A stretch of 19,273 nucleotides of DNA, taken from the NCBI GenBank assembly GCA_021648745.1, contig JAKISE010000062.1:1-19273 (forward strand), read 5' to 3'. Made by a program: the position numbers and the translations under genes. Position 1 is the first letter of the stretch. Every line of letters begins with the position of its first letter. The notes beneath the pieces were generated by a model. It was not told where the DNA came from, did not search any database, and worked only from the letters and a program-made list of their open reading frames with translations. Below are positions 7,966 through 16,032 of this stretch, one piece after another. This DNA is from Cyclobacteriaceae bacterium (lineage in GTDB: Bacteria; Bacteroidota; Bacteroidia; Cytophagales; Cyclobacteriaceae).

Positions 7966-7995
7966 AGTAAGTGCCAACATGCATTTAGTAAGTGC
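7966..7995 (-). promoter_or_regulatory. Candidate LytTR response-regulator binding site (two 9-bp direct repeats)
   Basis: AGTAAGTGC occurs at 7966-7974 and again at 7987-7995, separated by exactly 12 bases, so the copies lie 21 bp apart, two helix turns. Paired 9-bp direct repeats with a 12-bp spacer are the known geometry of LytTR-type sites (for example AgrA). A LytTR regulator gene lies next door, and the likely core promoter begins 12 bases beyond the proximal copy. The proximal copy is also half of an inverted repeat, GCACTT-GAGT-AAGTGC (7959-7974). Confidence 0.5.
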
Positions 7996-8024
7996 GAAAA
8001 ACTGTTTAGAATTTGATAACAATA

Positions 8025-8039
8025 AACTGGTTACCAGTT
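8025..8039. repeat. Palindrome AACTGG-TTA-CCAGTT followed by a T-run
   Basis: A perfect 6-bp inverted repeat with a 3-base centre; T8 follows on the plus strand from 8041. It has the look of a plus-strand terminator but no plus-strand gene precedes it. It lies between the regulator gene and the repeat pair upstream of the lipoprotein operon. Confidence 0.4.
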
Positions 8040-8105
8040 ATTTTTTTTAGCGAGGGCTAATGGTTTTTTAGATTGTAAAATCTTTACTTAAGAAATAATC
8101 AAAGA

Positions 8106-8843
8106 TTAATTTAAAAATTCTTTGAGTACCTTAAAAAGATCATCACGCTTACGTGTAGATACAGGAATAATTTTTCCGTTTTTTAATACAGCTTCACCAC
8201 TATCTCTTTTACTGTATCTGCCAAAATATTTTAAATTAATAATATACGACTGATGCACCCTAAAAAAACCTGAGTCTTGCAAGAGATCATCGTAATGCTT
8301 TAGCGTTTTAGAGATAACTATTTCACGGTTATCCTCCAGATAAAAATGAGTATAATTACTAACTGCCATACAATACATAATATCATCAATATCTACTAGG
8401 TAAATATTTTGCGTATCGGAAAGCACTATTTTTTGCGGAGATTGCAATGTGTTATTAATCAACGCATTATAGCTTATTGAGCTAGCCGATTCATTTTTAA
8501 GTGCCTTGTTGATGGCATTCTTTACCTCTTCATAATCAATGGGTTTAAGAATGTAATCTATGGCACTAAATTTAAACGCTTTTACGGCATACTCATTATG
8601 TGCTGTTACGAACACCAACTGAAAATCTAATGTTCCTTTAATTCTATTTAGTAAATCAAAGCCTGTTCCATCACCTAATTTTATATCCGTAAAAATAAGG
8701 TTTGGCTGATATTCTTTTATAAGAGTAACGCCTTCTGCTACGCTTGCTGCTTCTTTAATTACCAAGGCAGGAAATTGCAATTCTATAATAGTACGTAAGG
8801 TTTCTCTTACCGAAGACTCATCATCTATAATGGCTACTTTCAT
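8106..8843 (-). CDS. LytTR-family response regulator
   Basis: Transcription regulator of the LytR/AlgR type, 245 residues from the ATG at 8841-8843; a TTG seven codons upstream is less likely because the receiver domain starts right at MKVAIIDDE. Receiver domain (1-115): acidic pair Asp7/Asp8, phosphorylation site Asp53 (LIFTDIKLGDG), Thr80 (VFVTAH), Lys100 (YILKPID). The LytTR DNA-binding domain (about 140-245) has the signature FFRVHQSYIINLKYF and the end PVSTRKRDDLFKVL. It lies 55 bases after the histidine kinase gene on the same strand, so the two form a cognate pair. Probable target: the adjacent lipoprotein/SprB operon, which has a LytTR-like site; this is inferred. No missing key residues. 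Confidence 0.93.
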   Translation of the reverse strand: MKVAIIDDESSVRETLRTIIELQFPALVIKEAASVAEGVTLIKEYQPNLIFTDIKLGDGTGFDLLNRIKGTLDFQLVFVTAHNEYAVKAFKFSAIDYILKPIDYEEVKNAINKALKNESASSISYNALINNTLQSPQKIVLSDTQNIYLVDIDDIMYCMAVSNYTHFYLEDNREIVISKTLKHYDDLLQDSGFFRVHQSYIINLKYFGRYSKRDSGEAVLKNGKIIPVSTRKRDDLFKVLKEFLN

Positions 8844-8898
8844 TCGTAGGGTTTGCTTTTGCAATAAATATAGAAATTTTCATTTCTGAAAGTTAAGC

Positions 8899-10773
8899 TT
8901 AAAATACTGGTTCCAATTTAAATGGCAAGGTAATTATTACTTCTACGCCTTGGGTTCCCTTAGTTCGAGACTCCACTTTCATTGAGTAATCTCTTTTGAA
9001 TTTTTTTCTAAATAATGAAAGCCTTTCTTCTGTAATTTCGGTAGCACGAGATTTATGACCATTTTTTTCTTGTTTAATAAACCCTAACCCATTATCGACA
9101 ATCCTCAACGTAATCTCATTATTTTTCTTATAAAAACTGATATCAATTTTACCCTCTTTTATTTGTGAAATACCATGTTCAAGTGCATTCTCCATAAAGG
9201 GCTGCACAATCATTGGTGGTATTAAAAGGCTGGAATTATCCTCTATATTTTTTGTTGAAATGGTGTAAGTGAATTTATTATCGAATCGTAATTGTTGCAA
9301 ATCGAGGTAGTTTTTTAGCGTATTAACTTCTTCTTCCAATGAAATAAATTCTACCCTAGAGTGTTCGAGTACCTGCCTCATCAATTGTGCAAATTTGGCA
9401 ATGTAGCCACTACCTGCCAGCTGGTCATTTTTAATTACAAACTTTTGAATTGAGGTTAGTGCATTAAAAATAAAATGTGGACTCATTTGCGACCTAAATA
9501 GCTTTTGCTGGATAGTTAGCATTTCATTTTGCCTTTTTAGGCTCCGTTGTCTGTAAAACAACATTAATACTAAAACTAGCACACTAAAAAACAGAACACT
9601 TCCTGCAATCATCCAACTTTGCTGTGCGATTTTAAGGTGTTGGATTTTGGCTTGATTATTCAAATACTCAATCTCTCTCGATTTTTTTTCTGTTTCGTAC
9701 TTAGTTTCGAGTTCAGTGATTTGCTTATATTTTTCAAGATTATCTAAGCTATCTCTAACAGCAATAAACTTTTTATAACTCGTCATTGCCTTATTGGTCT
9801 TTCCTAATTTTTCGTAGATAATTGCCCTGTTACTTTCTACATCTTTTACTATAAGAGGTGATGAGCTTTGATTCAGTGCCTCAGTTAAACTAGCTAGTGC
9901 TTTATTATTATAATCCAATTTTTCAAGGGCAAGAGCAGTATAAATGTATTGCTCGGCTGCTAACTCTGGTGCTTTTAATTGAAGAAACAAAAGTCTTGCA
10001 CTATCAAAAAATAATAATGAACGATTGTACTGTTTTGATTTCATTAAAATATACCCCTTGATGCCTAATGCATTAGCCTCCTTTATTTTTAAATCATGCT
10101 TTTTGTACAACTTATAAGCTAAGTTAATGCTGATAAGTGCAGAATCGTAAATTCCAAGTTTAATATATAAGGTGGATAAATTTGTAAGAGAAGAGTTAAC
10201 AACATTAGCTCTAACAGCCATTTTGTAAGCTTTTTGATAGATCTTTTTTGCCTTATCTAAGTCATCAATTCTTTGATAAATGATGGCCATATTATCATAT
10301 ATTGAAGCCAAAATTTTAGTTGCATTAAGCTCTTCTCCAATAGTTGCTGCAGCAATATAATGTTGTAATGCTTTTTTAAATTCCCCTTTATAATAATAAA
10401 TAATCCCAAGGTTGGTTAAATTTCTAGTGAGGCCATATTTATCATTAATACGAGTGCTAATTTCCACTCCCTTATTATAATAGTAAAGTGCAGAATCATA
10501 TTTTCTGTAATAGAGCATTGCCGTTCCAAGATTCGTAAATGATCTCCCAATCATTTTCTCATTATTATACATTACAGCATATTCCATTGCCCCTGTAGCA
10601 TAAAAAAACACAGAATCGGTATTCTTTCCATTATAATTACTAGAAATAGCTAGTAATGCTTCTGACTTTACAGAGTCATTTGCCAACAATAATTCCTTAT
10701 GGAGGCTATCTAATTGGGCATCAACCTCAAGTGCCATCAAAAACAATAAAATTAAAGTAGCTGCTCTTCGCAT
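8899..10773 (-). CDS. TPR-containing sensor histidine kinase, LytS type
   Basis: Membrane histidine kinase of 624 residues. Parts in order: signal peptide (1-19, ending EVDA); about seven TPR helix pairs in the periplasm (roughly 40-340; for example NLGIIYYYKGEFKKALQHY); a charged coiled-coil linker (345-385); one membrane segment (387-407, MIAGSVLFFSVLVLVLMLF); a His_kinase domain with His433 in RSQMSPHFIFNALTSIQKF; and an ATPase domain with N box MENALEHG (Asn529) and G box VDNGLGF (560-565). The PHFIFN motif places it with LytS/YehU-type kinases that work with LytTR regulators, and such a regulator is the next gene. It begins 27 bases after the Zn-phospholipase/nuclease-like gene, so all three may share a transcript. 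The signal sensed is unknown; periplasmic TPRs suggest a protein or envelope cue. Confidence 0.93.
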   Translation of the reverse strand: MRRAATLILLFLMALEVDAQLDSLHKELLLANDSVKSEALLAISSNYNGKNTDSVFFYATGAMEYAVMYNNEKMIGRSFTNLGTAMLYYRKYDSALYYYNKGVEISTRINDKYGLTRNLTNLGIIYYYKGEFKKALQHYIAAATIGEELNATKILASIYDNMAIIYQRIDDLDKAKKIYQKAYKMAVRANVVNSSLTNLSTLYIKLGIYDSALISINLAYKLYKKHDLKIKEANALGIKGYILMKSKQYNRSLLFFDSARLLFLQLKAPELAAEQYIYTALALEKLDYNNKALASLTEALNQSSSPLIVKDVESNRAIIYEKLGKTNKAMTSYKKFIAVRDSLDNLEKYKQITELETKYETEKKSREIEYLNNQAKIQHLKIAQQSWMIAGSVLFFSVLVLVLMLFYRQRSLKRQNEMLTIQQKLFRSQMSPHFIFNALTSIQKFVIKNDQLAGSGYIAKFAQLMRQVLEHSRVEFISLEEEVNTLKNYLDLQQLRFDNKFTYTISTKNIEDNSSLLIPPMIVQPFMENALEHGISQIKEGKIDISFYKKNNEITLRIVDNGLGFIKQEKNGHKSRATEITEERLSLFRKKFKRDYSMKVESRTKGTQGVEVIITLPFKLEPVF

Positions 10774-10800
10774 GCTATAAATGTACTAAAATTCTATTTT

Positions 10801-11742
10801 CTAATAATCGTGACCTCTAATTGGCAATGGATTGTCCAAGTTTTTTTGGATTGTGTCCGTTACGGTTTCAACAACTGCGAGCTCATCCAACACAGGTTGC
10901 CCGGCATCTACCCATGCACTAAACCACAAACTGCTAACTCTAAAAATGGCTTTGCGCATTCTTTGCTCAACCATACCACCAACAAGTTCATTATATTTTG
11001 AAGCATAATATTCAGAAGGCATCCGAATTATTTTTTTACCTCTTTGCATGTAGGCGTACTTTTTATCTTCGCCTACGGTTTGGGTAAGCTCCTTATCTAG
11101 TTGCAAAACTGTTTCTAATAGAGCATTCGATTCTTCAATGGTTTGCCAAAGTTCGCCTTGCACGTCCTCTATATACCTTGCTCTATTGGTAAATAAATCA
11201 TAACTATCAAAATAAAGTTCTGGTAATCGAGATTCCCAAAAGGCATGAATGCCTAGCTGACCCGTAAACTGCCCATTATAATTACTGGTGGTGTGCAAAG
11301 GCACATGAGCGTCTGCTACATAATGTCCCAAGTCCGCTGAAAGCTTGATAATACGCTTATAATTTTTATCAGCCATGGCCTTTACCAACTGATGATAAAC
11401 AAAATATGTATTCCATGGCACTATCCCTCTTTCCCTTAAATATTGTTCTCCATACTTCTCTACTGCTTGATTCCAATATTTTGGTAATGGAAAAGAATCA
11501 TATAAATCCAAATCAATATAGTGCTTAGCCCCTTCCTCTTCAACAACGTATCTGCGTTGATCTGGTGCAACAGACAACTCAATTATTTCTGTGCTATGTG
11601 CCTTATAAAATGATTGCAAATCAGCAGGTAAAATATAAATAGCAAGTTCATTTATTTTTTTATGGCCAAAGAAACCCCAATCCTCAGTGCTACTAGGAAG
11701 CCACAATAAGGTAATTAATGAAATTATTAACGTTATTTGCAT
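10801..11742 (-). CDS. Exported zinc-dependent phospholipase C / S1-P1 nuclease-like protein
   Basis: Probable trinuclear-zinc enzyme cleaving phosphodiester bonds in phospholipids or nucleic acids, 313 residues. I use the ATG at 11740-11742: it gives a compact signal peptide (MQITLIISLITLLWLPSS), and the better minus-strand promoter lies so close to the upstream ATG at 11790 that transcription should start beyond it. Zinc ligands follow the family pattern: Trp22 near the mature start (DWGFFGHKK) with His27, His74 and Asp77 (HYIDLD), His140 and Asp144 (GHYVADAHVPLH), His150, then His166 and Glu170 (GIHAFWESRLPE). The substrate cannot be told from sequence. It is upstream of the sensor kinase with a 27-base gap, possibly one operon. 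A relic of a paralogue's last 55 codons lies at 1843-2010. Confidence 0.85.
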   Translation of the reverse strand: MQITLIISLITLLWLPSSTEDWGFFGHKKINELAIYILPADLQSFYKAHSTEIIELSVAPDQRRYVVEEEGAKHYIDLDLYDSFPLPKYWNQAVEKYGEQYLRERGIVPWNTYFVYHQLVKAMADKNYKRIIKLSADLGHYVADAHVPLHTTSNYNGQFTGQLGIHAFWESRLPELYFDSYDLFTNRARYIEDVQGELWQTIEESNALLETVLQLDKELTQTVGEDKKYAYMQRGKKIIRMPSEYYASKYNELVGGMVEQRMRKAIFRVSSLWFSAWVDAGQPVLDELAVVETVTDTIQKNLDNPLPIRGHDY

Positions 11743-11783
11743 TGAATATACATGATAGAGATAAAAATATTTAAAATCAACTC

Positions 11784-11814
11784 TTTGCATTCAAAATAAT
11801 TACTAGTACATTTG
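11784..11814 (+). promoter_or_regulatory. Bacteroidetes-type promoter of rpsT
   Basis: TTTG (11784-11787), 19-base spacer, TACATTTG (11807-11814), an exact match to the TTTG / TAnnTTTG consensus. Transcription should start near 11821, giving a leader of about 37 bases before rpsT. Confidence 0.75.
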
Positions 11815-11824
11815 CACTCTCAAA
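11792..11824 (-). promoter_or_regulatory. Divergent promoter of the Zn-phospholipase/nuclease-like gene
   Basis: On the minus strand, TTTG (11824-11821), 21-base spacer, TTATTTTG (11799-11792; seven of eight fixed or free positions fit TAnnTTTG). It overlaps the rpsT promoter, so the two probably compete for polymerase. Confidence 0.5.
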
Positions 11825-11857
11825 TTTTGAAAGGCGAGTAAGAATTATATATACATT

Positions 11858-12109
11858 ATGGCAAATCATAAGTCAGCTTTAAAAAGAATTAGATCGAATA
11901 ACGCCAAGAGGCTAAGAAATCGATATCAAGCTAAATCAACACGTACGTTTATCAAAGAATTAAAAGGTTCTACCGATAAAGCAACTGCACAAGAGTTACT
12001 TAAAAAAGTAACTGGAATGATTGATAAATTAGCAAAAAGAAATATTATTCATAAGAATAAAGCAGCAAATAATAAGTCGAGATTGACAAAATTTGTAAAT
12101 AGCCTATAA
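11858..12109 (+). CDS. rpsT: Small ribosomal subunit protein S20
   Basis: Ribosomal protein bS20, 83 residues, which binds 16S rRNA during 30S assembly. It shows the family opening MANHKSALKRIRSNNAKRLRN and the C-terminal block IIHKNKAANNKSRLTKFV, is highly basic and of usual length. It is transcribed alone: its own promoter stands upstream and a strong terminator follows 26 bases after the stop. Confidence 0.98.
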   Translation: MANHKSALKRIRSNNAKRLRNRYQAKSTRTFIKELKGSTDKATAQELLKKVTGMIDKLAKRNIIHKNKAANNKSRLTKFVNSL

Positions 12110-12135
12110 GCTAGCTAAACATATTTAAAAAAACC

Positions 12136-12160
12136 CCTGCTAATTATAGCAGGTTTTTTT
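12136..12160 (+). terminator. Rho-independent terminator of rpsT
   Basis: CCTGCTA (12136-12142) pairs perfectly with TAGCAGG (12147-12153) around a 4-base loop, followed by seven T and preceded by an A-run, so it could also work in reverse. Confidence 0.9.
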
Positions 12161-12207
12161 ATGCCCAATTTTTCCAAAAATTAGAATTATCTCCTATATT
12201 GTAAAAA

Positions 12208-12900
12208 TTGGAGCAGAATAAAACATCAATCAAGGAATGGGCCGAAGAAGACAGGCCAAGAGAAAAGCTTCTTTTAAAAGGAAAGTCCGTTTTGTCAGAA
12301 GCTGAACTTATAGGAATATTAATTGGGTCTGGCACAAGAACCCTTACTGCGGTTGATTTAGCCAAGCAAATTTTACATTCGGTTGATAATAATCTCAACT
12401 TGCTAGCAAAGCTCTCTGTAAACAATTTAAAAAAGTTCAAAGGCATTGGGGAGGCCAAGGCGATTAACATCATAAGTGCATTAGAACTTGGGCGAAGAAG
12501 AAAAGAATCCGATCAGCCAAAAATCATAAAAATTACAAGTTCAAAATCAGTATATGATATCATGACACCTTATTTGCAAGATGTGCCTCATGAAGAGTTT
12601 TGGATACTCCTATTAAACAGAGCGAATCAATTATTAAAACCAGTAGCCATTAGTCAAGGTGGTGTATCTGGCACTGTGGCTGACCCCAAAATTATTTTTA
12701 AAGTTGCTCTTGAGTCTTTAGCAAGTAGCATAATTCTTGTACATAACCACCCTTCTGGCAACCTTAAACCTAGCCAAACCGACCTTAACCTTACAAAGAA
12801 ATTAAAAGAAGCAGGCAGAATTCTAGAAATACCTGTACTAGATCACCTCATCTACACCGATTCAAGCTATTTTAGCATGGCCGATGAAGGCGTTTTTTAA
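12208..12900 (+). CDS. radC: RadC family JAB/MPN-domain protein
   Basis: RadC family protein, 230 residues; despite the name a role in DNA repair is not established. The N-terminal helix-hairpin-helix part (SIKEWAEEDRPREKLLLKG at 7; FKGIGEAKAINIISALELG) is followed by the MPN/JAB metal-binding domain from about 105, with HNHPSGN and the later Asp of the SQTDLNLTK block, the full zinc motif. The start must be the TTG at 12208-12210: the frame has a TAA at 12202-12204 and no ATG before the conserved SIKEWAEEDRP block. Only 47 bases separate it from the rpsT terminator, so the leader is very short or absent. Confidence 0.93.
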   Translation: MEQNKTSIKEWAEEDRPREKLLLKGKSVLSEAELIGILIGSGTRTLTAVDLAKQILHSVDNNLNLLAKLSVNNLKKFKGIGEAKAINIISALELGRRRKESDQPKIIKITSSKSVYDIMTPYLQDVPHEEFWILLLNRANQLLKPVAISQGGVSGTVADPKIIFKVALESLASSIILVHNHPSGNLKPSQTDLNLTKKLKEAGRILEIPVLDHLIYTDSSYFSMADEGVF

Positions 12901-12911
12901 ATCGTATTTAC

Positions 12912-13520
12912 ATGAAGCAGATAATTATTGGAAGCGTGGTACTATTTTGCTCAGCAGCGCTTTATTGGTTTCTAACAAAAGAGGAAAATCCTCAGCAATA
13001 CTTAGATAACCTTTCGATTCATCGTCACGACCAAGTGGAATTTTTTAGATTTTCGCTAGAGTCTCCTTTTTTGCAACAAAAAATCAACTTTAGTTATTTA
13101 AATTATTACACAGCCGACTTGAATTATAGAATTGAAGCAGTCTACAAAAAAAGAGCAAAACAAGACACCCTTAGTTTAGCCACCAGCACAGGCACCATTG
13201 ATAAATTTTTAGTTGTGGGTACGGCTAATTTTAAATGGCAAGAGACCGACAACACATTATTGGTGTTAGCCTCAACCCAACGAAATGACCCCACACTTTT
13301 CATCCCTTTTTTGGATAAAACAAGCGGAGAGGCAACCTATGGAGGAGGTCGCTACCTTGATGTACAGCCTGCACAAAGAGGAAAAATATTATTAGACTTT
13401 AACAAGGCATATAATCCCTATTGCGCTTATATGGAAGGCTACACATGCCCATTCCCTCCTAAGGAAAACAGGTTGGCTGTTGCAATTGTAGCAGGAGAAA
13501 AATCTTTTCCTGAACATTAA
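12912..13520 (+). CDS. DUF1684 family protein
   Basis: DUF1684 protein of unknown function, 202 residues. An N-terminal hydrophobic segment (MKQIIIGSVVLFCSAALYWFL) points to a membrane anchor or signal peptide. The family's conserved C-terminal core is complete: FIPFLDKTSGEATYGGGRYL, then LDFNKAYNPYCAYMEGYTCP, then PPKENRLAVAIVAGEK. Three conserved Cys-type positions and the GGGRY and NPYCAY motifs identify it with confidence. It starts 11 bases after radC and is probably co-transcribed with it. Nothing indicates a specific substrate. Confidence 0.88.
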   Translation: MKQIIIGSVVLFCSAALYWFLTKEENPQQYLDNLSIHRHDQVEFFRFSLESPFLQQKINFSYLNYYTADLNYRIEAVYKKRAKQDTLSLATSTGTIDKFLVVGTANFKWQETDNTLLVLASTQRNDPTLFIPFLDKTSGEATYGGGRYLDVQPAQRGKILLDFNKAYNPYCAYMEGYTCPFPPKENRLAVAIVAGEKSFPEH

Positions 13521-13562
13521 ATAAGTATTGCCAAAGAGACAAATAAATAGACTTTGCTCCTC

Positions 13563-13591
13563 TTTCATTAACTGGTAAATCGCTAATTTTG
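13563..13591 (+). promoter_or_regulatory. Candidate pheT promoter
   Basis: TAATTTTG (13584-13591) is an exact TAnnTTTG -7 box, 22 bases before the pheT ATG. The -33 side is weak (TTTC at 13563-13566 with a 17-base spacer; a better TTTG at 13553 is too far). Confidence 0.5.
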
Positions 13592-13613
13592 CCCACTTAA
13601 AGATTTTTTAAAA

Positions 13614-16028
13614 ATGAAAATTTCTTATAACTGGTTACGCCAGTATATTGATATAGATAAATCACCTGAAGCCCTTTCAGAAATACTAACCGATACAGGC
13701 TTAGAAGTTGAGGGGCTCGAAAAATTTGAAACCATTAAAGGCGGGCTTGAAGGCTTAGTGATTGGAAAGGTGCTTTCTTGTACCAAGCACCCAAACGCAG
13801 ATAAATTAAGTGCAACCACAGTTGATATTGGTAAAGACGAACCTTCTCCAATTGTATGTGGTGCGCCCAATGTGGCCGAAGGCCAAACCGTAATTGTGGC
13901 TACCGTTGGAGCAACTTTATACCCAGCCGAAGGGGATTCCTTTAAAATTAAAAAGGCCAAGATTAGAGGAGAAGTTTCCGAAGGAATGATTTGTGCTGAA
14001 GATGAAATTGGAATTGGCAAAGACCACGATGGCATAATGGTACTTGATACCGACCTTAAGCCCGGCACACCAGCATTAACGTATTTTAATGTAGAAACAG
14101 ACTATGTATTCGAAATTGGCTTAACTCCCAATCGTTCAGATGCCATTTCACATTTGGGTACTGCCAGAGACGTAAAAGCAGTTACGGAGAAAGAGATTAA
14201 TTGGCCATCTGTTAAGACTTTTGGTAAAGATGACAATAGTTTACCCATTGATGTTTCTGTAGAAAATACGGAAGCTTGCCCAAGGTACTCGGGAGTAACC
14301 CTGAATAATATAAAAATTACAGAATCGCCCGATTGGTTAAAAAACAGGCTGCTGACCATTGGCTTATCACCCATTAATAATGTGGTGGATATCACCAATT
14401 TTGTAATGCACGAAACGGGACAGCCATTGCACGCTTTTGATTATGCAAAAATTAAAGATCAAAAAGTGGTTGTTAAAACCTTAGCTGCTAACACGCCTTT
14501 TTTAACACTTGACGATAAAGAGCGCAAGCTAAAAGCGGAAGATTTAATGATTTGCGATAGTGAATCACCTATGTGTATTGGAGGCGTTTTTGGAGGCGTA
14601 ACTTCTGGGGTTTCGGATACAACGACTAGTATCTTTTTAGAGTCGGCTTATTTTGATGCAGCCTCTATTCGAAAATCGGCTATGGTGCACCAGTTAAAAA
14701 CAGATGCTTCTTTTAGATTTGAAAGAGGCACTGATCCTAATGGCACTGTTTATGCCCTCAAACGAGCTGCCCTTTTACTAAAAGAATTAGCTAGTGCAAG
14801 CATTTCGTCTGATATAGTTGACATCTACCCTAACCCAATAAAACCGGTTGAAGTTGCAGTTTCGTATCGAAATATAAATCGTTTAATAGGTCAGGAGATT
14901 TCTAAAGATAAAATTCATTCTATCCTTACCCTTTTGGATATTGAATTGAGCAATATTACCGATGCAGGATTTACAGCTTCCATCCCAACTTTTCGAGTAG
15001 ATGTTACCAGAGAAGCTGATGTAATCGAAGAAATACTTCGTATCTATGGATTTAATAATATCAAATTACCAGATAGTGTTGGGTCTAGCTTTTTAGCCAA
15101 TTCTCAACGAAAGGACTTTGATAAAATTCAACAGAAGGTTTCTTCCTACTTAGTGGATAACGGGTATTTCGAGATGATGACCAACTCATTAACGAAACCT
15201 GAATACACCAACCTTACAGCTACTGTACAAGCCGATGAAAGCGTTGAAATACTCAATAAACTAAGTGAAGATTTAGGTGTTATGCGCCAAAGTTTACTTT
15301 TTTCAGGACTTGAAGTCCTCGCTCGAAATATAAATTATAAGCAATCTAACCTCAAGGTATTCGAATTTGGGAAACAGTATTTTAAAAAGGAGGGTGAATA
15401 CAAAGAAGAAAAAAGATTAGCTCTCTTTATTACAGGTTTAGAAAAAGAAAAGCAGTGGAATAGCGAAAAGACTCCTGCTGATTTTCACCAATTAAAAGGA
15501 ATTATAGAAGGGGTCTTAGGAAGGATGAACCTTTCTTCGTCAAATATTACTAAAGAGGTTTCCGATATTTTTAGTTTCGGGTTGAGTTATAATCTAGGTC
15601 AAAAAATTTCGGTTGAAATAGGGAGCCTTAATGGTAAAATATTAAAATCCTTAGGCATTAAGCAAGAAGTAATTTACGCAAGTTTCGATTGGGATTTGCT
15701 TTTACGCAAGACAAATGATAATATTATGGTGACGCAAGTTTCGAAGTACCCTGAGGTGCGTAGAGACCTTTCACTGGTTATAAATAAATCAATTTCGTAT
15801 CAGGATATTCTTGAACTCACAAAGAAGACCGAAAGAAGTTTGATTAAATCAGTTGACGTTTTTGATTTGTACGAAGGCGACCGAATTGAGAAGAGTAAGA
15901 AGGCTTACTCCTTGAGGTTTATTCTTCAGGATGATAAAAAAACATTAACCGATAAAGTAATTGATAAAACGATGAAACGATTGATGGCAACATTTGAAAA
16001 AGAACTTGGTGCCGTAATAAGACAGTAG
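13614..16028 (+). CDS. pheT: Phenylalanine-tRNA ligase beta subunit
   Basis: Beta subunit of the alpha2-beta2 phenylalanyl-tRNA synthetase, which charges tRNA-Phe in the cytoplasm; 804 residues, normal length. Order: N-terminal MKISYNWLRQYIDID; EMAP-type tRNA-binding OB domain (about 42-155; GKVLSCTKHPNADKL, VCGAPNV, KIKKAKIRGE.S.GMICAE); B3/4 editing domain (about 215-390; PRYSGVTL, TNFVMHETGQPLHAFDYAKI, GGVFGG, DASFRFERGTDP); B5 domain (about 405-475); catalytic-like core; and the C-terminal ferredoxin-fold anticodon-binding domain (about 710-803; SKYPEVRRDLSLVI, LRFILQDDKKTLTD). pheS is not in the window. It leads a tight run with the coiled-coil gene 4 bases downstream, zapA and rny. Confidence 0.98.
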   Translation: MKISYNWLRQYIDIDKSPEALSEILTDTGLEVEGLEKFETIKGGLEGLVIGKVLSCTKHPNADKLSATTVDIGKDEPSPIVCGAPNVAEGQTVIVATVGATLYPAEGDSFKIKKAKIRGEVSEGMICAEDEIGIGKDHDGIMVLDTDLKPGTPALTYFNVETDYVFEIGLTPNRSDAISHLGTARDVKAVTEKEINWPSVKTFGKDDNSLPIDVSVENTEACPRYSGVTLNNIKITESPDWLKNRLLTIGLSPINNVVDITNFVMHETGQPLHAFDYAKIKDQKVVVKTLAANTPFLTLDDKERKLKAEDLMICDSESPMCIGGVFGGVTSGVSDTTTSIFLESAYFDAASIRKSAMVHQLKTDASFRFERGTDPNGTVYALKRAALLLKELASASISSDIVDIYPNPIKPVEVAVSYRNINRLIGQEISKDKIHSILTLLDIELSNITDAGFTASIPTFRVDVTREADVIEEILRIYGFNNIKLPDSVGSSFLANSQRKDFDKIQQKVSSYLVDNGYFEMMTNSLTKPEYTNLTATVQADESVEILNKLSEDLGVMRQSLLFSGLEVLARNINYKQSNLKVFEFGKQYFKKEGEYKEEKRLALFITGLEKEKQWNSEKTPADFHQLKGIIEGVLGRMNLSSSNITKEVSDIFSFGLSYNLGQKISVEIGSLNGKILKSLGIKQEVIYASFDWDLLLRKTNDNIMVTQVSKYPEVRRDLSLVINKSISYQDILELTKKTERSLIKSVDVFDLYEGDRIEKSKKAYSLRFILQDDKKTLTDKVIDKTMKRLMATFEKELGAVIRQ

Positions 16029-16032
16029 AAAT

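Noticed and set aside
8025..8048. Palindrome plus T8 as a plus-strand terminator
   Set aside because: No plus-strand gene ends nearby; kept only as a palindrome.
8843..8864. Earlier TTG start for the LytTR regulator
   Set aside because: The receiver domain begins directly at the ATG at 8841-8843; the seven extra residues match nothing expected.
11743..11790. Earlier ATG start for the Zn-phospholipase/nuclease-like gene
   Set aside because: It adds 16 residues ahead of a complete signal peptide and lies immediately next to the likely -7 box, upstream of the expected transcript start.
13625..14398. Minus-strand open frames opposite pheT
   Set aside because: They overlap the fully conserved pheT gene and have no start context or recognisable product.
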